DNA from: Nitratireductor sp. B36
Lineage (GTDB): Bacteria > Pseudomonadota > Alphaproteobacteria > Rhizobiales > Rhizobiaceae
Assembly (NCBI RefSeq): GCF_020833685.1
Contig: NZ_JACKZY010000002.1
Location: 620,001 to 684,000 of the forward strand
Direction of reading: 5' to 3'
Length of the DNA: 64,000 nucleotides
Shown: piece after piece, positions 52,963 to 64,000 of the stretch
How the letters are laid out: every line of letters begins with the position of its first letter
Numbering within the stretch: position 1 is the stretch's first letter
Notes under the pieces: generated by a model
What the model was told of the DNA's origin: nothing
The model's input: the letters and a program-made list of their open reading frames with translations, nothing else
Database searches by the model: none
Made by a program: the position numbers and the translations under genes

Positions 52963-53430
52963 ATGGACCGGTTTCTGTCGAATGCAGTAAACAAGATCGA
53001 CTCCAAGGGTCGGGTCTCGGTGCCGGCGCATTTTCGCTCCGTCGTTCAAAAACGTGGCTTTACCGAACTCTATGCGCTGCGAGCGCTCGACATTCCTGCG
53101 ATGGATGTGGGCGGTCTCGATCTGCTCGACCGCTACGAAGAGCGGATCGCGCAGGAGGACCCTTTTCTGCAGACTGCGGACGATATGTCGTTTTTCGTGC
53201 ATGGCGACGGCGCGTTCCTGAAACTGGATCAAGATGGGCGCATCACCGTGACGGATTTCATTCGCGAGCACACCGGCATCACGAAGGATGTGGCCTTCGT
53301 CGGGCGCGGGCATTTCTTTCAGATCTGGGAGCCGGAGCGGCTGAAAGCCCATGGGCAGGCGGTGCGCGAACGGCTTCTCAAGCTTCGGCAGGCGGCCACA
53401 TCGGCCCGTACTGCCGGACAGTCGGAATGA
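52963..53430 (+). CDS. mraZ: Transcriptional regulator MraZ
   Basis: This 155-residue protein has two SpoVT-AbrB-like repeats: [16 protein letters not shown] at the start and [20 protein letters not shown] in the second half. MraZ forms rings, binds repeated sites at the dcw promoter and represses the cluster. It is slightly longer than the usual 140-150 residues because of a C-terminal extension. Its stop overlaps rsmH by four bases. Confidence 0.96.
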   Translation: MDRFLSNAVNKIDSKGRVSVPAHFRSVVQKRGFTELYALRALDIPAMDVGGLDLLDRYEERIAQEDPFLQTADDMSFFVHGDGAFLKLDQDGRITVTDFIREHTGITKDVAFVGRGHFFQIWEPERLKAHGQAVRERLLKLRQAATSARTAGQSE

Positions 53431-54446
53431 TGGCGGGCCCCGGCGGCGAAAGCCCGGCCGGTGGCGGACCGGCCCGCCACATTCCGGTTCTTTTGCGTGA
53501 AGTTCTCGACGCTCTTCGGCCTCTCGACGGCCAGCATTTCATTGACGGCACGTTCGGTGCCGGCGGCTACACAACCGCGCTGCTTGAAGAGGGTGCATCG
53601 GTCACGGCAATCGACCGCGACCCGACCGCCATCGAAGCAGGTCAGGGACTTGTGGAGCGATGGGCTGGACGTCTCAGACTGGTGGAGAACCGGTTTTCCA
53701 GGCTCGACGAGGTGGTTGAGGGCCAGGTCGACGGTGTTGTGCTCGACATCGGCGTGTCCTCCATGCAGATCGATCAGGCCGTGCGCGGTTTCTCCTTCCA
53801 GAAGGATGGCCCCCTCGACATGCGCATGGAGCGCTCGGGTTTGAGCGCGGCCGATGTGGTCAACACGATGAAGGCGGGCGATCTGGCGCGCATATTCGGA
53901 ATTTTGGGCGAGGAGCGTCAGGCAGGGCGTATCGCGCGTGGTCTTGAGAGACTGCGCGCCGAAAAACCTTTCGAGACAACGCTGGAGCTGGCGCGTGCCG
54001 TCGAAAAAATCGTTGGCCGTCGACCGCAGGAAAAAATTCATCCCGCAACGCGCGTCTTTCAAGGGTTGCGTATCTACGTCAATGACGAGCTCGGTGAACT
54101 GGCGCGGGCGCTTTTTGCGGCCGAACGGGCTTTGAAGCCCGGCGGGCGGCTGGTGGTGGTCACGTTTCATTCTCTGGAAGACCGGATCGTGAAGCGCTTC
54201 ATGGTTGAGCGGGCCGGTGGCCAGGGCGGTTCCCGCCATCTGCCGGAGGTGCATGACGCCGCTCCCACATTTCACAAACCGGCCAAGCCCGTTGCGCCAA
54301 CACGGGAAGAGACGGAGCAAAACCCCAGGGCGCGCTCGGCGCGGCTCAGACTGGCGGTGCGCAGTGAGGCACAAGCCGGAGAGGTTGATTTCGACATTGT
54401 CGGTCTTTCGCGCTTTCCGCAGCCGACACGTGCTGGTGAGAGGTAG
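53427..54446 (+). CDS. rsmH: 16S rRNA (cytosine-1402 N4)-methyltransferase
   Basis: This 339-residue enzyme methylates C1402 in the ribosomal P site. It has [29 protein letters not shown] (SAM site), [31 protein letters not shown] and [12 protein letters not shown]. Two adjacent ATGs (53427, 53430) can serve as start; both overlap mraZ. The frame is open far upstream through mraZ, which is a shadow. Confidence 0.97.
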   Translation: MMAGPGGESPAGGGPARHIPVLLREVLDALRPLDGQHFIDGTFGAGGYTTALLEEGASVTAIDRDPTAIEAGQGLVERWAGRLRLVENRFSRLDEVVEGQVDGVVLDIGVSSMQIDQAVRGFSFQKDGPLDMRMERSGLSAADVVNTMKAGDLARIFGILGEERQAGRIARGLERLRAEKPFETTLELARAVEKIVGRRPQEKIHPATRVFQGLRIYVNDELGELARALFAAERALKPGGRLVVVTFHSLEDRIVKRFMVERAGGQGGSRHLPEVHDAAPTFHKPAKPVAPTREETEQNPRARSARLRLAVRSEAQAGEVDFDIVGLSRFPQPTRAGER

Positions 54447-54454
54447 AGGCAAAG

Positions 54455-54823
54455 ATGTTTCGCACGAGCGATATTGTGCTGATCACGGTCATGATGGCGG
54501 CGGCAGCGTTTACCTACAAGACCAAGCACGATGCCGAAGCCAAATATGAGGAGCTGCGCAAGATCGAGCGACAGGCAGAGCTCGAGGAGGATTCGATCGA
54601 TCTCCTCAAGGCCGACTGGAGCCTTCTGACCCAGCCAGCGCGCCTGCAGCGATTGGCCGAGACCTATAAGGACGAATTGGGACTGCAGCCGGTGGAGGCG
54701 CCTCAGATAGCCGAATTCTCCGACCTTCCGGAAAAATCCTTGACCATTGAAGGGCTCGTCGGCGGCATGGCGGATGCCGGCGGCGAAGCGGATCAGACGA
54801 CAACCGGGGCGGTGCAGCCATGA
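54455..54823 (+). CDS. ftsL: Cell division protein FtsL
   Basis: This 122-residue bitopic protein has a membrane span near the N-terminus (about 5-20) and a coiled-coil periplasmic stretch (DAEAKYEELRKIERQAELEEDSIDLLKADWSLLTQPARLQRLAE). It joins FtsB and FtsQ to activate FtsWI. It is identified mainly from position between rsmH and ftsI and from the LLKADWSLLTQPARLQ motif. It overlaps ftsI by four bases. Confidence 0.92.
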   Translation: MFRTSDIVLITVMMAAAAFTYKTKHDAEAKYEELRKIERQAELEEDSIDLLKADWSLLTQPARLQRLAETYKDELGLQPVEAPQIAEFSDLPEKSLTIEGLVGGMADAGGEADQTTTGAVQP

Positions 54824-56544
54824 TGAGCTCGAGCGGATATGCAGACGACCTGGCTTCCTCGGCTGTTCGCCGAGGGGCCGCAACCATCGTGATGGACGGA
54901 ACCGGCAAATCCCGCGGCGGGCGGGCCCAGAACCGGGTGGTGATGGCGATGGCCGTCATGTTCGGTATTTATGCGGCACTCGGCGGGCGGCTGGTTCATC
55001 TCGCCTTGCAGGATGAGCCCGAGCCAAGCGTTCCCGCCGCGCGCGTGACCGCCTCACGGCCCGATCTTGTGGATCGCAATGGTGAAGTGCTCGCGACCGA
55101 CATCAAGACAGCTTCGCTTTTCGCTGAACCACGGCGGATCGTGGACATCGATGAGGCGATCGAAAAGCTTTCGACCGTTCTTCCCGATCTCAACTATCAG
55201 CAGACCTATCGGAGGCTCGACAGCGATGCGGGCTTCGTGTGGCTGCGCCGTCAGCTGTCGCCGCGCCAGCAGGCGGACATTCTGGCACTGGGCGTGCCAG
55301 GGCTTGGTTTTCGCACGGAAAAGCGGCGTTTCTATCCGGGCGGACCGACCGCATCGCATATCCTCGGGCTCGTGAACATCGACAACAAAGGCATCGCGGG
55401 CATCGAGAAATTCGTCGATGACCAAGGCCTTGCAGACCTGCAGGCCACGGGGCTTGCGGTGGAGGGGCATCTGGAGCCCGTCAAGTTGTCGATCGACCTG
55501 CGTGTACAGCATATCATCCGCGATGAACTGGTTCAGGCACTTGACCGGTATCAGGCGATTGCAGCCGGTGCTGTGGTGTTGAACGCCAATACCGGCGAAG
55601 TGGTGGGGATGGCATCCGTGCCCGATTACGATCCCAACAATCCGGTGAACGCGCTCGACAAGGACCGGTTGAACCGCATGTCGGCCGGCGTGTTCGAGAT
55701 GGGCTCGACCTTCAAGATCTTCACGACCGCGATGGGGCTCGATTCGGGCCTGGTGAGCATCAATGACAGTTTCGACGCGACACGCCCCATTCGCATCGGC
55801 GGTTTCACAATCAACGACTTTCACGGCAAACGTCGCGTCTTGAGCGTGCCCGAGATTTTCATCTACTCTTCCAACATCGGCACAGCAAAGATGGCCGATG
55901 TGGTTGGTATCGAGGGGCACAGAGCGTTTCTTGAGAAGATCGGTCTTCTGGGGCGGATGTCCACGGAATTGCCCGAAGTTGCCTTGCCGACGGAACCCAA
56001 GGAGTGGAAGAAGATCAACTCGATCACGATCTCCTACGGTCATGGTGTGGCCACGACACCGCTGCAGACCGCGGTGGCGGCCGCGGCCATGCTGAACGGT
56101 GGCAAGCTTATTCCGCCAACGTTCCTGCCGCGCTCGGAGGCAGAGGCAGACGAAATCGCAAAACAGGTGATCTCGCCCAAGACAAGCGCCCAGATGCGGT
56201 ATCTCTTCCGCCTCAACTCTGAAAAAGGTTCCGGCCGGCGGGCTGAGGTCGAAGGCTATTATGTGGGTGGTAAAACGGGCACGGCTGAAAAGGTCGTCAA
56301 CGGCCGCTACTCCAAGAATGTTCGGTTCAACGCATTCATTGCCGGTTTCCCGGTCGACGATCCCGAATATATCGTGCTGGTATTCGTCGATGAACCCAAG
56401 CCGGAGCGGGACGGGATCGGTGCGACCGCGGGTCTGAACGCCGCGCCTATGGTGCGCAACATCATCCGCCGTTCGGCGCCGTTGCTTGGCGTCAAGCCTG
56501 AATTCGGTCAAGAAAGTGATGCCTTGCTGATTTCGCAGCAGTGA
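54820..56544 (+). CDS. ftsI: Septal peptidoglycan transpeptidase FtsI (PBP3)
   Basis: This 574-residue class B penicillin-binding protein has a cytoplasmic N-terminus, a membrane span (about 43-65), a pedestal domain, and a transpeptidase domain with EMGSTFKIF (SxxK), YSSNIGTAKM (SxN) and GGKTGTAEKV (KTG). It crosslinks septal wall with its partner FtsW. The active-site set is complete. Confidence 0.97.
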   Translation: MMSSSGYADDLASSAVRRGAATIVMDGTGKSRGGRAQNRVVMAMAVMFGIYAALGGRLVHLALQDEPEPSVPAARVTASRPDLVDRNGEVLATDIKTASLFAEPRRIVDIDEAIEKLSTVLPDLNYQQTYRRLDSDAGFVWLRRQLSPRQQADILALGVPGLGFRTEKRRFYPGGPTASHILGLVNIDNKGIAGIEKFVDDQGLADLQATGLAVEGHLEPVKLSIDLRVQHIIRDELVQALDRYQAIAAGAVVLNANTGEVVGMASVPDYDPNNPVNALDKDRLNRMSAGVFEMGSTFKIFTTAMGLDSGLVSINDSFDATRPIRIGGFTINDFHGKRRVLSVPEIFIYSSNIGTAKMADVVGIEGHRAFLEKIGLLGRMSTELPEVALPTEPKEWKKINSITISYGHGVATTPLQTAVAAAAMLNGGKLIPPTFLPRSEAEADEIAKQVISPKTSAQMRYLFRLNSEKGSGRRAEVEGYYVGGKTGTAEKVVNGRYSKNVRFNAFIAGFPVDDPEYIVLVFVDEPKPERDGIGATAGLNAAPMVRNIIRRSAPLLGVKPEFGQESDALLISQQ

Positions 56545-56606
56545 GTCGGCGCAGTGAGACGGCCATGTGCCGAGACAACAAACGCAAATGAAAGTACCGG
56601 GGCCTC

Positions 56607-58061
56607 ATGAAGTTCAGTGAATTGGCGGAGATTCTTCCTCAACAGGGATTGTTGTCTGCGGAAGCGGAAGTCTCGGGGATTTCCGCGGATTCGCGAAAGG
56701 TAGAGGCGGGGGATCTGTTTTTCGCCCTGGCGGGGACAAAGGCCAATGGTGCGGCATTTGCGGCAGAAGCTGCCAGCAAGGGGGCAGCCGCCATCGTTGC
56801 TGCACCCGGAGCGCTTTCTTCCGATCCCGGCGTTCCTGTCATTGAAGCAGAGGACCCCCGGCACGCTCTTGCCCTGTGCGCGGCGCGTTTTTTTCCGCGC
56901 CAGCCCGATACGATGGTTGCGGTGACCGGGACCAGCGGCAAAACCTCTGTGGCCTCATTCACGCGCCAGATCTGGGAACACGCGGGCCTGGCGGCAGCCA
57001 GCATCGGCACGACCGGCGTGGTGGCACCGGGGCGCGACGAGTATGGTGAACTGACGACGCCCGATCCGATCGCGCTGCATCGGCTGCTCGACGAACTGGC
57101 AGGTGAGGGTGTTAGCCATGCCTCCATGGAGGCATCGAGCCATGGCCTAGACCAGCGCCGTCTTGATGGGGTGCGGCTATCGGCTGGTGGTTTTACCAAT
57201 CTGGGCCGCGACCATATGGATTATCATCCAACGGTTGAGGAATATCACAAGGCCAAGCTCCGGCTCTTCGACACGCTCCTTACGAAGGGAGCGCCTGCGG
57301 TGGTCTTTGCCGACGATCCCTGGACCGAACCAACGGTAGCAGCCGCGCAAGCTGCGGGTCTCGACGTGCGCACGGTGGGGCGGCGGGGGACATTCCTGAC
57401 GCTGAAGCGGGTTGAACACGAGCGTCACCGTCAGCGGGCGGAAGTGGATGTCGACGGGGTTATCTACGAGGTTGACCTGCCGCTTGCCGGCGATTTCCAG
57501 GTGGCCAATGCATTGGTTGCGGCCGGGTTGGCAATCAGCACCGGAACGGCGGTTGAGACGGCGTTTACGGCCCTGGAGACCCTCAAAGGGGCGTCGGGTC
57601 GTCTCGAGCTCGTGGGGACGGCCGAAAACGGCGCCCAGGTCTATGTGGATTATGCCCACAAGCCGGATGGGCTGGAGAACGTGCTGAAATCTGTCCGCCC
57701 CTTCACGACAGGGCGGGTGATCGTCGTCTTCGGCTGTGGCGGTGACCGCGACACGGGAAAACGCCCGATCATGGGTGAGATCGCGGCGCGACTGGCGGAT
57801 GTGGCGATCGTGACGGACGACAATCCGCGATCGGAAGATCCGGCAACCATCCGGGGCGCCATCATGGCGGCAGCGCCGGGAGCGCGTGAAATCGGGGACC
57901 GCCATGAAGCTATCCGGTTTGCCGTGTCGATGCTTGAAGAGGGCGATACATTGATTGTCGCCGGCAAGGGGCACGAAACCGGACAGGAAATCGCCGGCGA
58001 AAAACATCATTTCTCGGACCATGAGGAAGTGCGGGCCGCACTCGCGGAGCGGGCCCGATGA
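56607..58061 (+). CDS. murE: UDP-MurNAc-L-Ala-D-Glu:meso-diaminopimelate ligase
   Basis: This 484-residue ligase adds the third residue of the stem peptide. It has the ATP loop [46 protein letters not shown] and DNPRSEDP, the last being the motif tied to meso-diaminopimelate choice. It overlaps murF by four bases. ATG 56607 matches the family start. Confidence 0.97.
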   Translation: MKFSELAEILPQQGLLSAEAEVSGISADSRKVEAGDLFFALAGTKANGAAFAAEAASKGAAAIVAAPGALSSDPGVPVIEAEDPRHALALCAARFFPRQPDTMVAVTGTSGKTSVASFTRQIWEHAGLAAASIGTTGVVAPGRDEYGELTTPDPIALHRLLDELAGEGVSHASMEASSHGLDQRRLDGVRLSAGGFTNLGRDHMDYHPTVEEYHKAKLRLFDTLLTKGAPAVVFADDPWTEPTVAAAQAAGLDVRTVGRRGTFLTLKRVEHERHRQRAEVDVDGVIYEVDLPLAGDFQVANALVAAGLAISTGTAVETAFTALETLKGASGRLELVGTAENGAQVYVDYAHKPDGLENVLKSVRPFTTGRVIVVFGCGGDRDTGKRPIMGEIAARLADVAIVTDDNPRSEDPATIRGAIMAAAPGAREIGDRHEAIRFAVSMLEEGDTLIVAGKGHETGQEIAGEKHHFSDHEEVRAALAERAR

Positions 58062-59482
58062 GCGTTTTGTGGACACATGATGCGCTGGTACAGGCAACGG
58101 GGGGCAGACCGCTCGGCCAGCCGGTCGCGGCGATTACCGGCATCTCCATCGACACGCGGACGCTGCAGCCGGGCGATGCCTTTTTCGCGATTCAGGGCGA
58201 GCGGTTCGACGGACATGATTTTGCCACCGCAGCCATGGCGGCGGGAGCCTCCGTTCTGGTGGTTTCCGAGGCGAAGCTGCCGGCGCTCGGGCGGTTGGCT
58301 GTTCCGAAAGTTGTTGTGCCGGATGTACAGACGGCCATGGAAGATCTGGGCCGCGCCGCGCGCCTGCGCAGCCGCGCCAAGATCGTGGCGGTGACCGGTT
58401 CGGTTGGCAAAACGTCTACCAAGAACATGATGCGGCAGGCCTTTTCGGCTTGCGGGAGCGTTCATGCAGCGGACCGTTCTTTCAACAATCATTGGGGGGT
58501 GCCCCTGACGCTCGCCAGGATGCCGGCCGATTGCGATTTCGCGATTTTCGAGATCGGCATGAACCACCCGGACGAAATTCGCCCGCTGGTGAAGATGGTG
58601 CGCCCGCATATTGCCGTTGTCACGCTGGTGGCGGCGGCGCATCTCGGCTTCTTCAAGAGTGTCGATGAGATCGCGCGTGCCAAGGGCGAGATTTTCGAAG
58701 GTGTCGTGAAGGGCGGTGCTGCGCTCGTCAACCGCGACGACAAGCGCTGGAAACTGCTTTCGGCGATTGCCGGGGAAGCCGGTGTGAAGACCATTGCGGG
58801 ATTTGGCGAGAATGCGCGCGCCGATGTCCGGTTGATGCATGCTGAATGCGGCGCGCAATCCTCCACCTTTGCCGTGAAGATCGAAGGCCAGGAGACTGAG
58901 GTGCGGCTCGGTGTTCCGGGGCGGCATATGGTTCAGAACGCGCTTGCCACACTGGGTGCTGTGCATCTGGCGGGCGCGGATGTGGAGAGGGCGGCGATGG
59001 CGCTGGGCTCTTTCGGCACGGAAGCGGGGCGTGGCGCGCGGCACCGGCTGATGCTGGAGGATGGCGCGTTCACGCTGATCGATGAGAGCTTCAACGCCAA
59101 TCCGGCCTCGATGGAGGCCGCGTTTGATCTGCTGCAGCGCGCGGACGTGGGCGAGGGCGGGCGGCGCATCGCCATTCTCGGAGACATGGCGGAGCTTGGC
59201 ACCCACGCGCCCAAACTGCATGCGGGGCTGGCGGATCTTGTCACGGGGGCGGGAACGGACTGTGTGTTTCTGGCCGGACGCGAAATGAAGGCGCTGGCTG
59301 AGGCGCTGCCGGAGGGGCTGCCGGTGGAATATCGCGAGACGACGGACGAATTGCGCGAACTTGTGATCAACGCGGTGAAGCCGGGCGACGCCGTGATGAT
59401 CAAATCTTCGAAGAGCATCGGCTTCAACAAACTGGTCGACGCCTTTATCAACACCTATCCGGGCGCGGCGACGGGGGACTGA
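58058..59482 (+). CDS. murF: UDP-MurNAc-tripeptide:D-Ala-D-Ala ligase
   Basis: This 474-residue ligase adds D-Ala-D-Ala to the UDP-MurNAc-tripeptide. It has [59 protein letters not shown] and ILGDMAELG. Its stop lies three bases before mraY. Confidence 0.97.
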   Translation: MSVLWTHDALVQATGGRPLGQPVAAITGISIDTRTLQPGDAFFAIQGERFDGHDFATAAMAAGASVLVVSEAKLPALGRLAVPKVVVPDVQTAMEDLGRAARLRSRAKIVAVTGSVGKTSTKNMMRQAFSACGSVHAADRSFNNHWGVPLTLARMPADCDFAIFEIGMNHPDEIRPLVKMVRPHIAVVTLVAAAHLGFFKSVDEIARAKGEIFEGVVKGGAALVNRDDKRWKLLSAIAGEAGVKTIAGFGENARADVRLMHAECGAQSSTFAVKIEGQETEVRLGVPGRHMVQNALATLGAVHLAGADVERAAMALGSFGTEAGRGARHRLMLEDGAFTLIDESFNANPASMEAAFDLLQRADVGEGGRRIAILGDMAELGTHAPKLHAGLADLVTGAGTDCVFLAGREMKALAEALPEGLPVEYRETTDELRELVINAVKPGDAVMIKSSKSIGFNKLVDAFINTYPGAATGD

Positions 59483-59485
59483 TCC

Positions 59486-60568
59486 ATGCTCATGATGCTC
59501 GTTGAACTGGCCGATGAAGTTTCGGTCTTCAACGTATTCCGTTACATCACTTTCCGCACCGGCGGCGCGCTGATCACCTCGGCGCTGATCGTTTTTCTGT
59601 TCGGGCCGATGATCATCGCATCGCTCAGGGTGCGGCAGGGCAAGGGACAGCCGATCCGTGCCGACGGGCCGCAGACCCATTTCAAGAAGGCCGGTACGCC
59701 GACCATGGGCGGGCTCATGATGCTGTCGGGCATTCTGGGCTCGTGCGCGCTGTGGGCAAACCTTTCCAGCGTTTATGTCTGGGTGGTGCTGATGGTGACG
59801 GTGGGGTTTGGCGCCATCGGATTCTACGACGATTATCTGAAGGTGACGAAACAGTCGCATCTTGGATTTTCGGGCAAGGCGCGACTTTCGGCGGAATTCC
59901 TGATCGCGGGGCTTGCGGCATGGACCATCATGCAGGCGGGGCAGGCGCCATTTTCCTCGTCGCTCACTTTTCCGTTTTTCAAGGATTTCCTGCTCAATCT
60001 CGGTATTTTCTTCATCCCGTTCGCGGCTTTCGTGATCGTCGGGGCGGGCAATGCGGTGAACCTGACGGACGGGCTCGACGGGCTTGCCACCGTGCCGGTG
60101 ATGGTGGCGGCGGCTTCATTCGGCGTGATCGCCTATCTCTCCGGCAACGCCATTTTCGCCAACTATCTGCAGATCCATTTCGTGCCCGGCACGGGTGAGC
60201 TGGCGGTGATCCTCGGAGCCGTGATCGGCGCGGGGCTCGGCTTCCTGTGGTTCAACGCACCGCCGGCGGCGATCTTCATGGGGGACACCGGATCACTGGC
60301 GCTGGGTGGCCTGATCGGCTCGGTGGCCGTGGCCACCAAACACGAGATCGTGCTCGCCATTATCGGCGGGCTGTTCGTGGTGGAAATCCTGTCGGTGATC
60401 ATCCAGGTGGCGGTCTTCAAAATGACCGGAAAACGCGTGTTCCTGATGGCGCCGATCCACCATCATTTCGAAAAGCTCGGCTGGACGGAAAGTCAGGTGG
60501 TGATCCGGTTCTGGATTATCGCCGTGCTGCTTGCCCTCATCGGGCTCTCCACGCTCAAGCTGCGTTAG
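59486..60568 (+). CDS. mraY: Phospho-MurNAc-pentapeptide transferase
   Basis: This 360-residue membrane enzyme forms lipid I. Ten hydrophobic spans are visible, with [29 protein letters not shown] (DDY), [25 protein letters not shown] and [12 protein letters not shown], all conserved active-site loops. It follows murF directly. Confidence 0.98.
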   Translation: MLMMLVELADEVSVFNVFRYITFRTGGALITSALIVFLFGPMIIASLRVRQGKGQPIRADGPQTHFKKAGTPTMGGLMMLSGILGSCALWANLSSVYVWVVLMVTVGFGAIGFYDDYLKVTKQSHLGFSGKARLSAEFLIAGLAAWTIMQAGQAPFSSSLTFPFFKDFLLNLGIFFIPFAAFVIVGAGNAVNLTDGLDGLATVPVMVAAASFGVIAYLSGNAIFANYLQIHFVPGTGELAVILGAVIGAGLGFLWFNAPPAAIFMGDTGSLALGGLIGSVAVATKHEIVLAIIGGLFVVEILSVIIQVAVFKMTGKRVFLMAPIHHHFEKLGWTESQVVIRFWIIAVLLALIGLSTLKLR

Positions 60569-60577
60569 GGGTCGCGA

Positions 60578-61975
60578 ATGATCCCGGCCACGGTTTTCAA
60601 CAACAGGACCATCGCCCTTTTCGGGCTCGGCGGTTCGGGTATCGCCACCGCCCACGCGCTGATGGCCGGCGGGGCGCGGGTGACGGCGTTCGACGACAAC
60701 CCCGACAGCGTGGCGCGGGCGGCGGGTGAAGGAGTGCCGACCGGAGATCTGCGCAACATCGACTGGAACAGGCAGGAGGCCTTCGTCCTTTCACCGGGTG
60801 TGCCGCTGACGCATCCGCGTCCGCACTGGAGTGTGGATCTGGCGCGGGCAGCGGGAGTGGAAATCATCGGCGACGTGGAGCTTTTCGCACGCGAGCGCCG
60901 GGTCCATGCATCTGGGGCACCGTTTGTTGCCATTACCGGCACCAACGGCAAGAGCACGACAACGGCTCTGATCGCACACATTCTCAAAAGTGCGGGACGC
61001 GACACGCAGATGGGCGGCAATATCGGCCGGGCCGTGATGACGCTCGAACCTCCTGCTGCTGATCGATACCACGTGGTGGAATGTTCCTCCTATCAGATCG
61101 ATCTTGCTCCGACGCTTGATCCTTCCGTTGGCATTCTGCTCAATCTTTCGCCCGACCATCTGGACCGGCACGGCTCCTTCGAGAATTACGCGGGTATCAA
61201 GGAACGTTTGGTGGCCAGGAGCGGGCTGGCGATTGTCGGTGTCGACGATCCCGACTGCCGGCACATCGCCAACCGGCTTGAAAAGCAGGGTCGCAGGCTT
61301 CAGCGCATCTCGGCGACCTCATCGCTCTCTGACGGGTTTTATCTCAAGGGTTCCGATCTCATGCGGGCTGCTCGTGGCGTTGCGGAGAAACTGGCGACGC
61401 TTGAAGGCATCGGATCTCTGCGTGGCGCACACAACGCTCAGAATGCGCTGGCGGCCCTCGCGGCCTGTCTCGAGTGCGGCCTGACGGCCGATGAAATTCA
61501 GGCCGGTTTCAACAGTTTTCCGGGGCTCGCCCACCGGATGGAGCAGGTGGCGCGCCGGGGGCGGGTCCTCTTCGTCAATGACTCGAAAGCCACCAATGCC
61601 GACGCGGCAGAACGAGCATTGGCGAGTTTTGAGCGCATCTACTGGATCGCCGGCGGACTGCCCAAGGAAGGCGGGATCGACACGCTGAAGAGTTTCTTCC
61701 CGCGGATCGCCAAGGCCTACCTCATTGGCGAGGCGGCACCGGCTTTCGCTGCCACCATCGGGGAGGCGACGACGTTCGAGATTTCGGGTACGATAGACAA
61801 AGCCGTAGACCATGCGGCGCGCGATGCGGCGGGCGATCCCGCGCCGGAATCTGTTGTTCTGTTTTCGCCAGCCTGTGCGAGTTTCGATCAGTTCAGAAAT
61901 TTTGAGGTGCGTGGCGATGCCTTCCGCGAAGCGGTGCGTTCGCTCGCCGGTACCGAAATGATGGGGAGCAAGTGA
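60578..61975 (+). CDS. murD: UDP-MurNAc-L-alanine:D-glutamate ligase
   Basis: This 465-residue ligase adds D-Glu. It has an N-terminal nucleotide fold ([19 protein letters not shown]), [60 protein letters not shown] and a C-terminal [22 protein letters not shown]. All key family motifs are present. Confidence 0.97.
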   Translation: MIPATVFNNRTIALFGLGGSGIATAHALMAGGARVTAFDDNPDSVARAAGEGVPTGDLRNIDWNRQEAFVLSPGVPLTHPRPHWSVDLARAAGVEIIGDVELFARERRVHASGAPFVAITGTNGKSTTTALIAHILKSAGRDTQMGGNIGRAVMTLEPPAADRYHVVECSSYQIDLAPTLDPSVGILLNLSPDHLDRHGSFENYAGIKERLVARSGLAIVGVDDPDCRHIANRLEKQGRRLQRISATSSLSDGFYLKGSDLMRAARGVAEKLATLEGIGSLRGAHNAQNALAALAACLECGLTADEIQAGFNSFPGLAHRMEQVARRGRVLFVNDSKATNADAAERALASFERIYWIAGGLPKEGGIDTLKSFFPRIAKAYLIGEAAPAFAATIGEATTFEISGTIDKAVDHAARDAAGDPAPESVVLFSPACASFDQFRNFEVRGDAFREAVRSLAGTEMMGSK

Positions 61976-61976
61976 C

Positions 61977-63131
61977 ATGGTGAGCCGCACCGATCGCAGC
62001 CCGGTGGCTAACTGGTGGTGGACCATTGACCGGTGGTTTCTCGCGGCCTTCCTCATGCTGATGGGGCTGGGCGTGGTCCTGTCGTTTGCGGCAAGCCCCG
62101 CCGTGGCGGAGCGCATCGGCTTGTCGAGTTTTCATTTCGTCACGCGCCAGATCGTTTACATGCTGCCTGCGTTGGTGGTCATGATCGCGATTTCCTTCCT
62201 CAGTCCGCGTCAGGTACGTCGGGTCGCCCTCGTCATGCTTGCGGGCGCGCTGGTTCTGATGGTGGTCACCCTTTTTGCGGGCATGGAAGTCAAGGGTTCG
62301 CGGCGCTGGCTCTATGTATTCGGAGTGTCCGTCCAACCTTCCGAATATCTGAAGCCGGCCTTTGTGGTGATCTGCGCGTGGCTCTTTCATGAGCACGCCC
62401 GGCAGCCGGAGATCCCGGGCAACCTGTTCGCAATGCTTCTTCTGGGGCTCGTGATCGCGCTTCTGGTGGCCCAGCCTGATCTCGGCCAGACCATGCTGGT
62501 TCTCGGCACCTGGGGGGCGATGTTCTTCATCGCCGGAATGCCATGGCTGTGGATTGCGGTGCTTGGTGCATTGGGTGCAGGCGGGGCATTTCTTGCCTAC
62601 ACGATTTTCCCTCACGTGGCCGACCGCATCGACCGCTTCCTGACCGGTGAGGGTGACACCTATCAGGTGGATATGAGCATCGAGGCGATAACCCGCGGCG
62701 GCTGGTTTGGACGTGGTCCTGGCGAAGGGACCGTCAAACGTATCCTGCCTGACAGCCACACGGATTTTGTCTTTGCGGTTGCCGGTGAGGAGTTCGGCAT
62801 CATCCTGTGTCTGATCCTGCTTGGGCTGTTTGCCTTTGTGGTCTTGCGCGGGCTGACGAAAGCGCGGCGTGAGGAGGATGACTTCACACGCTATGCGGTG
62901 AGCGGCCTCGTTATCCTGTTTGGTTTTCAGTCAATCATCAACATGGGTGTGAATGTCCGTATGCTGCCGGCCAAGGGTATGACGTTGCCCTTCATCTCCT
63001 ATGGCGGTTCGTCGCTGATCGCCATGGCCATTTCCATGGGTTTCGTGCTGGCGCTGACGCGCCGCAAACCGGAGAAGCGCCGCCCTGTGGCCTATGCGCC
63101 GGCATCGGGACACGAGGCGATCGCGAACTGA
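61977..63131 (+). CDS. ftsW: Septal peptidoglycan glycosyltransferase FtsW
   Basis: This 384-residue SEDS protein has about ten membrane spans. Conserved parts are [58 protein letters not shown], and [27 protein letters not shown]. It polymerises lipid II at the septum together with FtsI. It begins one base after murD. Confidence 0.97.
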   Translation: MVSRTDRSPVANWWWTIDRWFLAAFLMLMGLGVVLSFAASPAVAERIGLSSFHFVTRQIVYMLPALVVMIAISFLSPRQVRRVALVMLAGALVLMVVTLFAGMEVKGSRRWLYVFGVSVQPSEYLKPAFVVICAWLFHEHARQPEIPGNLFAMLLLGLVIALLVAQPDLGQTMLVLGTWGAMFFIAGMPWLWIAVLGALGAGGAFLAYTIFPHVADRIDRFLTGEGDTYQVDMSIEAITRGGWFGRGPGEGTVKRILPDSHTDFVFAVAGEEFGIILCLILLGLFAFVVLRGLTKARREEDDFTRYAVSGLVILFGFQSIINMGVNVRMLPAKGMTLPFISYGGSSLIAMAISMGFVLALTRRKPEKRRPVAYAPASGHEAIAN

Positions 63132-63132
63132 T

Positions 63133-64000
63133 ATGAAACGTGGCACGATCCTTCTTGCCGCCGGTGGGACCGGCGGTCATCTCTTTCCGGCTGAAGCGCT
63201 GGCACATGCGCTACACGCGCGTGGGTGGCAGGTGCATCTGGCGACAGACAAGCGGGCAGCGCGCTTCTCCGGCGATTTCCCCGCCGAGGAAACCCATGTC
63301 ATTGAGAGCGCCACATTCGGTTCGAAAAACCCGATTGCGCTTCTGAAAGCGGGCTGGACCATCTGGCGTGGCGTCAAGCAGGCCTCGGCGCTGATGCAGC
63401 GGCTGAAGCCCGCCGCGGTGGTCGGCTTCGGCGGGTACCCGACCCTGCCGCCGCTCTGGGCGGCGACGCGAAGAGGTATTCCCGCGTTGATCCATGAGCA
63501 GAACGCCGTGATGGGGCGTGCCAACAAGGCGCTGGCATCGCGTGTGGAGGCCATTGCCGGTGGCTTTCTGGCCGATGAGGGACCGTTTGCCGACAAGATT
63601 TTCATGACGGGCAATCCGGTCCGTCCGGCAGTTATTGAGGCGGCTGGCGAGGCTTACCGAGCGGCAGATTCGCAGGCCGCATTTCGTTTGCTTGTTTTTG
63701 GCGGCAGCCAGGGGGCGCAGTTTTTTTCCGATGCCATCCCTCCTGCCATCGCGAAGCTCGCGCCGAAGCAAATCAAACGCCTTCGCGTCACTCAACAGGC
63801 GCGACCGGAAGACGAAGCGGAAGTTCGTGCCGCTTATGACAAGCTTGGTGTGCCGGCAGAGGTTTCGACATTTTTCAACGATATGGCGCGGCGCATTGCC
63901 GAGAGCCATCTGGTGATATCGCGTTCGGGTGCCTCGACCGTTTCGGAGATTGCAGCGATTGGCCGACCGGCCTTTCTGGTGCCCTACCCGCATGCGCTCG
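63133..64000 (+). CDS. murG: Lipid II synthase MurG, 3' end beyond window
   Basis: The frame starts at ATG 63133, one base after ftsW, and runs open to the last base, giving 289 residues of an expected 360-380. It has [68 protein letters not shown] and [26 protein letters not shown]. MurG adds GlcNAc to lipid I at the inner membrane face. murC, ddl and ftsQ would be expected next. Confidence 0.97.
   Translation, partial: MKRGTILLAAGGTGGHLFPAEALAHALHARGWQVHLATDKRAARFSGDFPAEETHVIESATFGSKNPIALLKAGWTIWRGVKQASALMQRLKPAAVVGFGGYPTLPPLWAATRRGIPALIHEQNAVMGRANKALASRVEAIAGGFLADEGPFADKIFMTGNPVRPAVIEAAGEAYRAADSQAAFRLLVFGGSQGAQFFSDAIPPAIAKLAPKQIKRLRVTQQARPEDEAEVRAAYDKLGVPAEVSTFFNDMARRIAESHLVISRSGASTVSEIAAIGRPAFLVPYPHAL

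Noticed and set aside
58007-59860. A 617-codon minus-strand frame opposite murF and mraY
   Set aside because: It covers two conserved wall genes and has shadow-like composition.

Overview
The window looks like chromosomal DNA of a GC-rich alphaproteobacterium of the Rhizobiales, most like the Phyllobacteriaceae (Mesorhizobium/Nitratireductor/Aquamicrobium type). The grounds are the gene content (btaAB betaine-lipid genes, CreA, DUF2293, ArsR-methyltransferase/metF, the mraZ-to-murG order), an alphaproteobacterial RNase P RNA, and intergenic palindromes built on CCTTCTCCCCG/CGGGGAGAAGG. The genus cannot be fixed from sequence reading alone. I saw no tRNA, rRNA, CRISPR array, transposase or prophage.

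Layout. 1-9300: the end of an AraC-type regulator, then a leftward operon for reductive pyrimidine (or hydantoin) breakdown: aminotransferase, cupin, N-carbamoyl amidase, dihydropyrimidinase/hydantoinase and a four-gene ABC importer. A divergent RutR-like TetR gene faces it, with a RutR-like palindrome between them. 9535-13146: an accessory island with an HNH-like polymorphic toxin gene, an orphan toxin cassette with one nonsense codon, at least one further toxin-tail remnant, and five small DUF2019-like immunity candidates. 13210-17194: glutathione transferase, CreA, an RsbQ/KAI2-like hydrolase paired with a PAS histidine kinase, and a hotdog thioesterase. 17313-21138: paaABCDE for aerobic phenylacetate degradation, in which paaD carries an in-frame palindromic repeat. 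21559-25397: a ThDP enzyme with a class III CoA-transferase, and a lipase-like hydrolase.

25498-38611: ettA, a FabH-like synthase, DUF2293, an ArsR-methyltransferase with metF, a 28-residue membrane peptide, an EamA exporter, a PLP decarboxylase, a CPA2 antiporter, two peptidoglycan hydrolases and a class C beta-lactamase-like protein. 38750-48041: btaB/btaA with a Pho box and a hairpin over the btaA ribosome site, then a fused 5-oxoprolinase divergent from a TRAP transporter operon ending in a MarR-type regulator, with a perfect 17-bp palindrome between them. 48171-52600: a small lipoprotein, a TerB-DnaJ protein, an amidase, a lytic transglycosylase, rnpB and a Cys/Met-metabolism PLP enzyme.

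52963-64000: the division and cell wall (dcw) cluster mraZ-rsmH-ftsL-ftsI-murE-murF-mraY-murD-ftsW-murG, tightly packed and cut inside murG. A 10-bp-periodic TGGGN array lies upstream of mraZ.

The most unusual region is the toxin/immunity island at 9.5-13.1 kb. Copies of the toxin share almost all their sequence but differ in about the last 40 residues, exactly where the following immunity gene changes, which suggests a tail-and-immunity exchange cassette.
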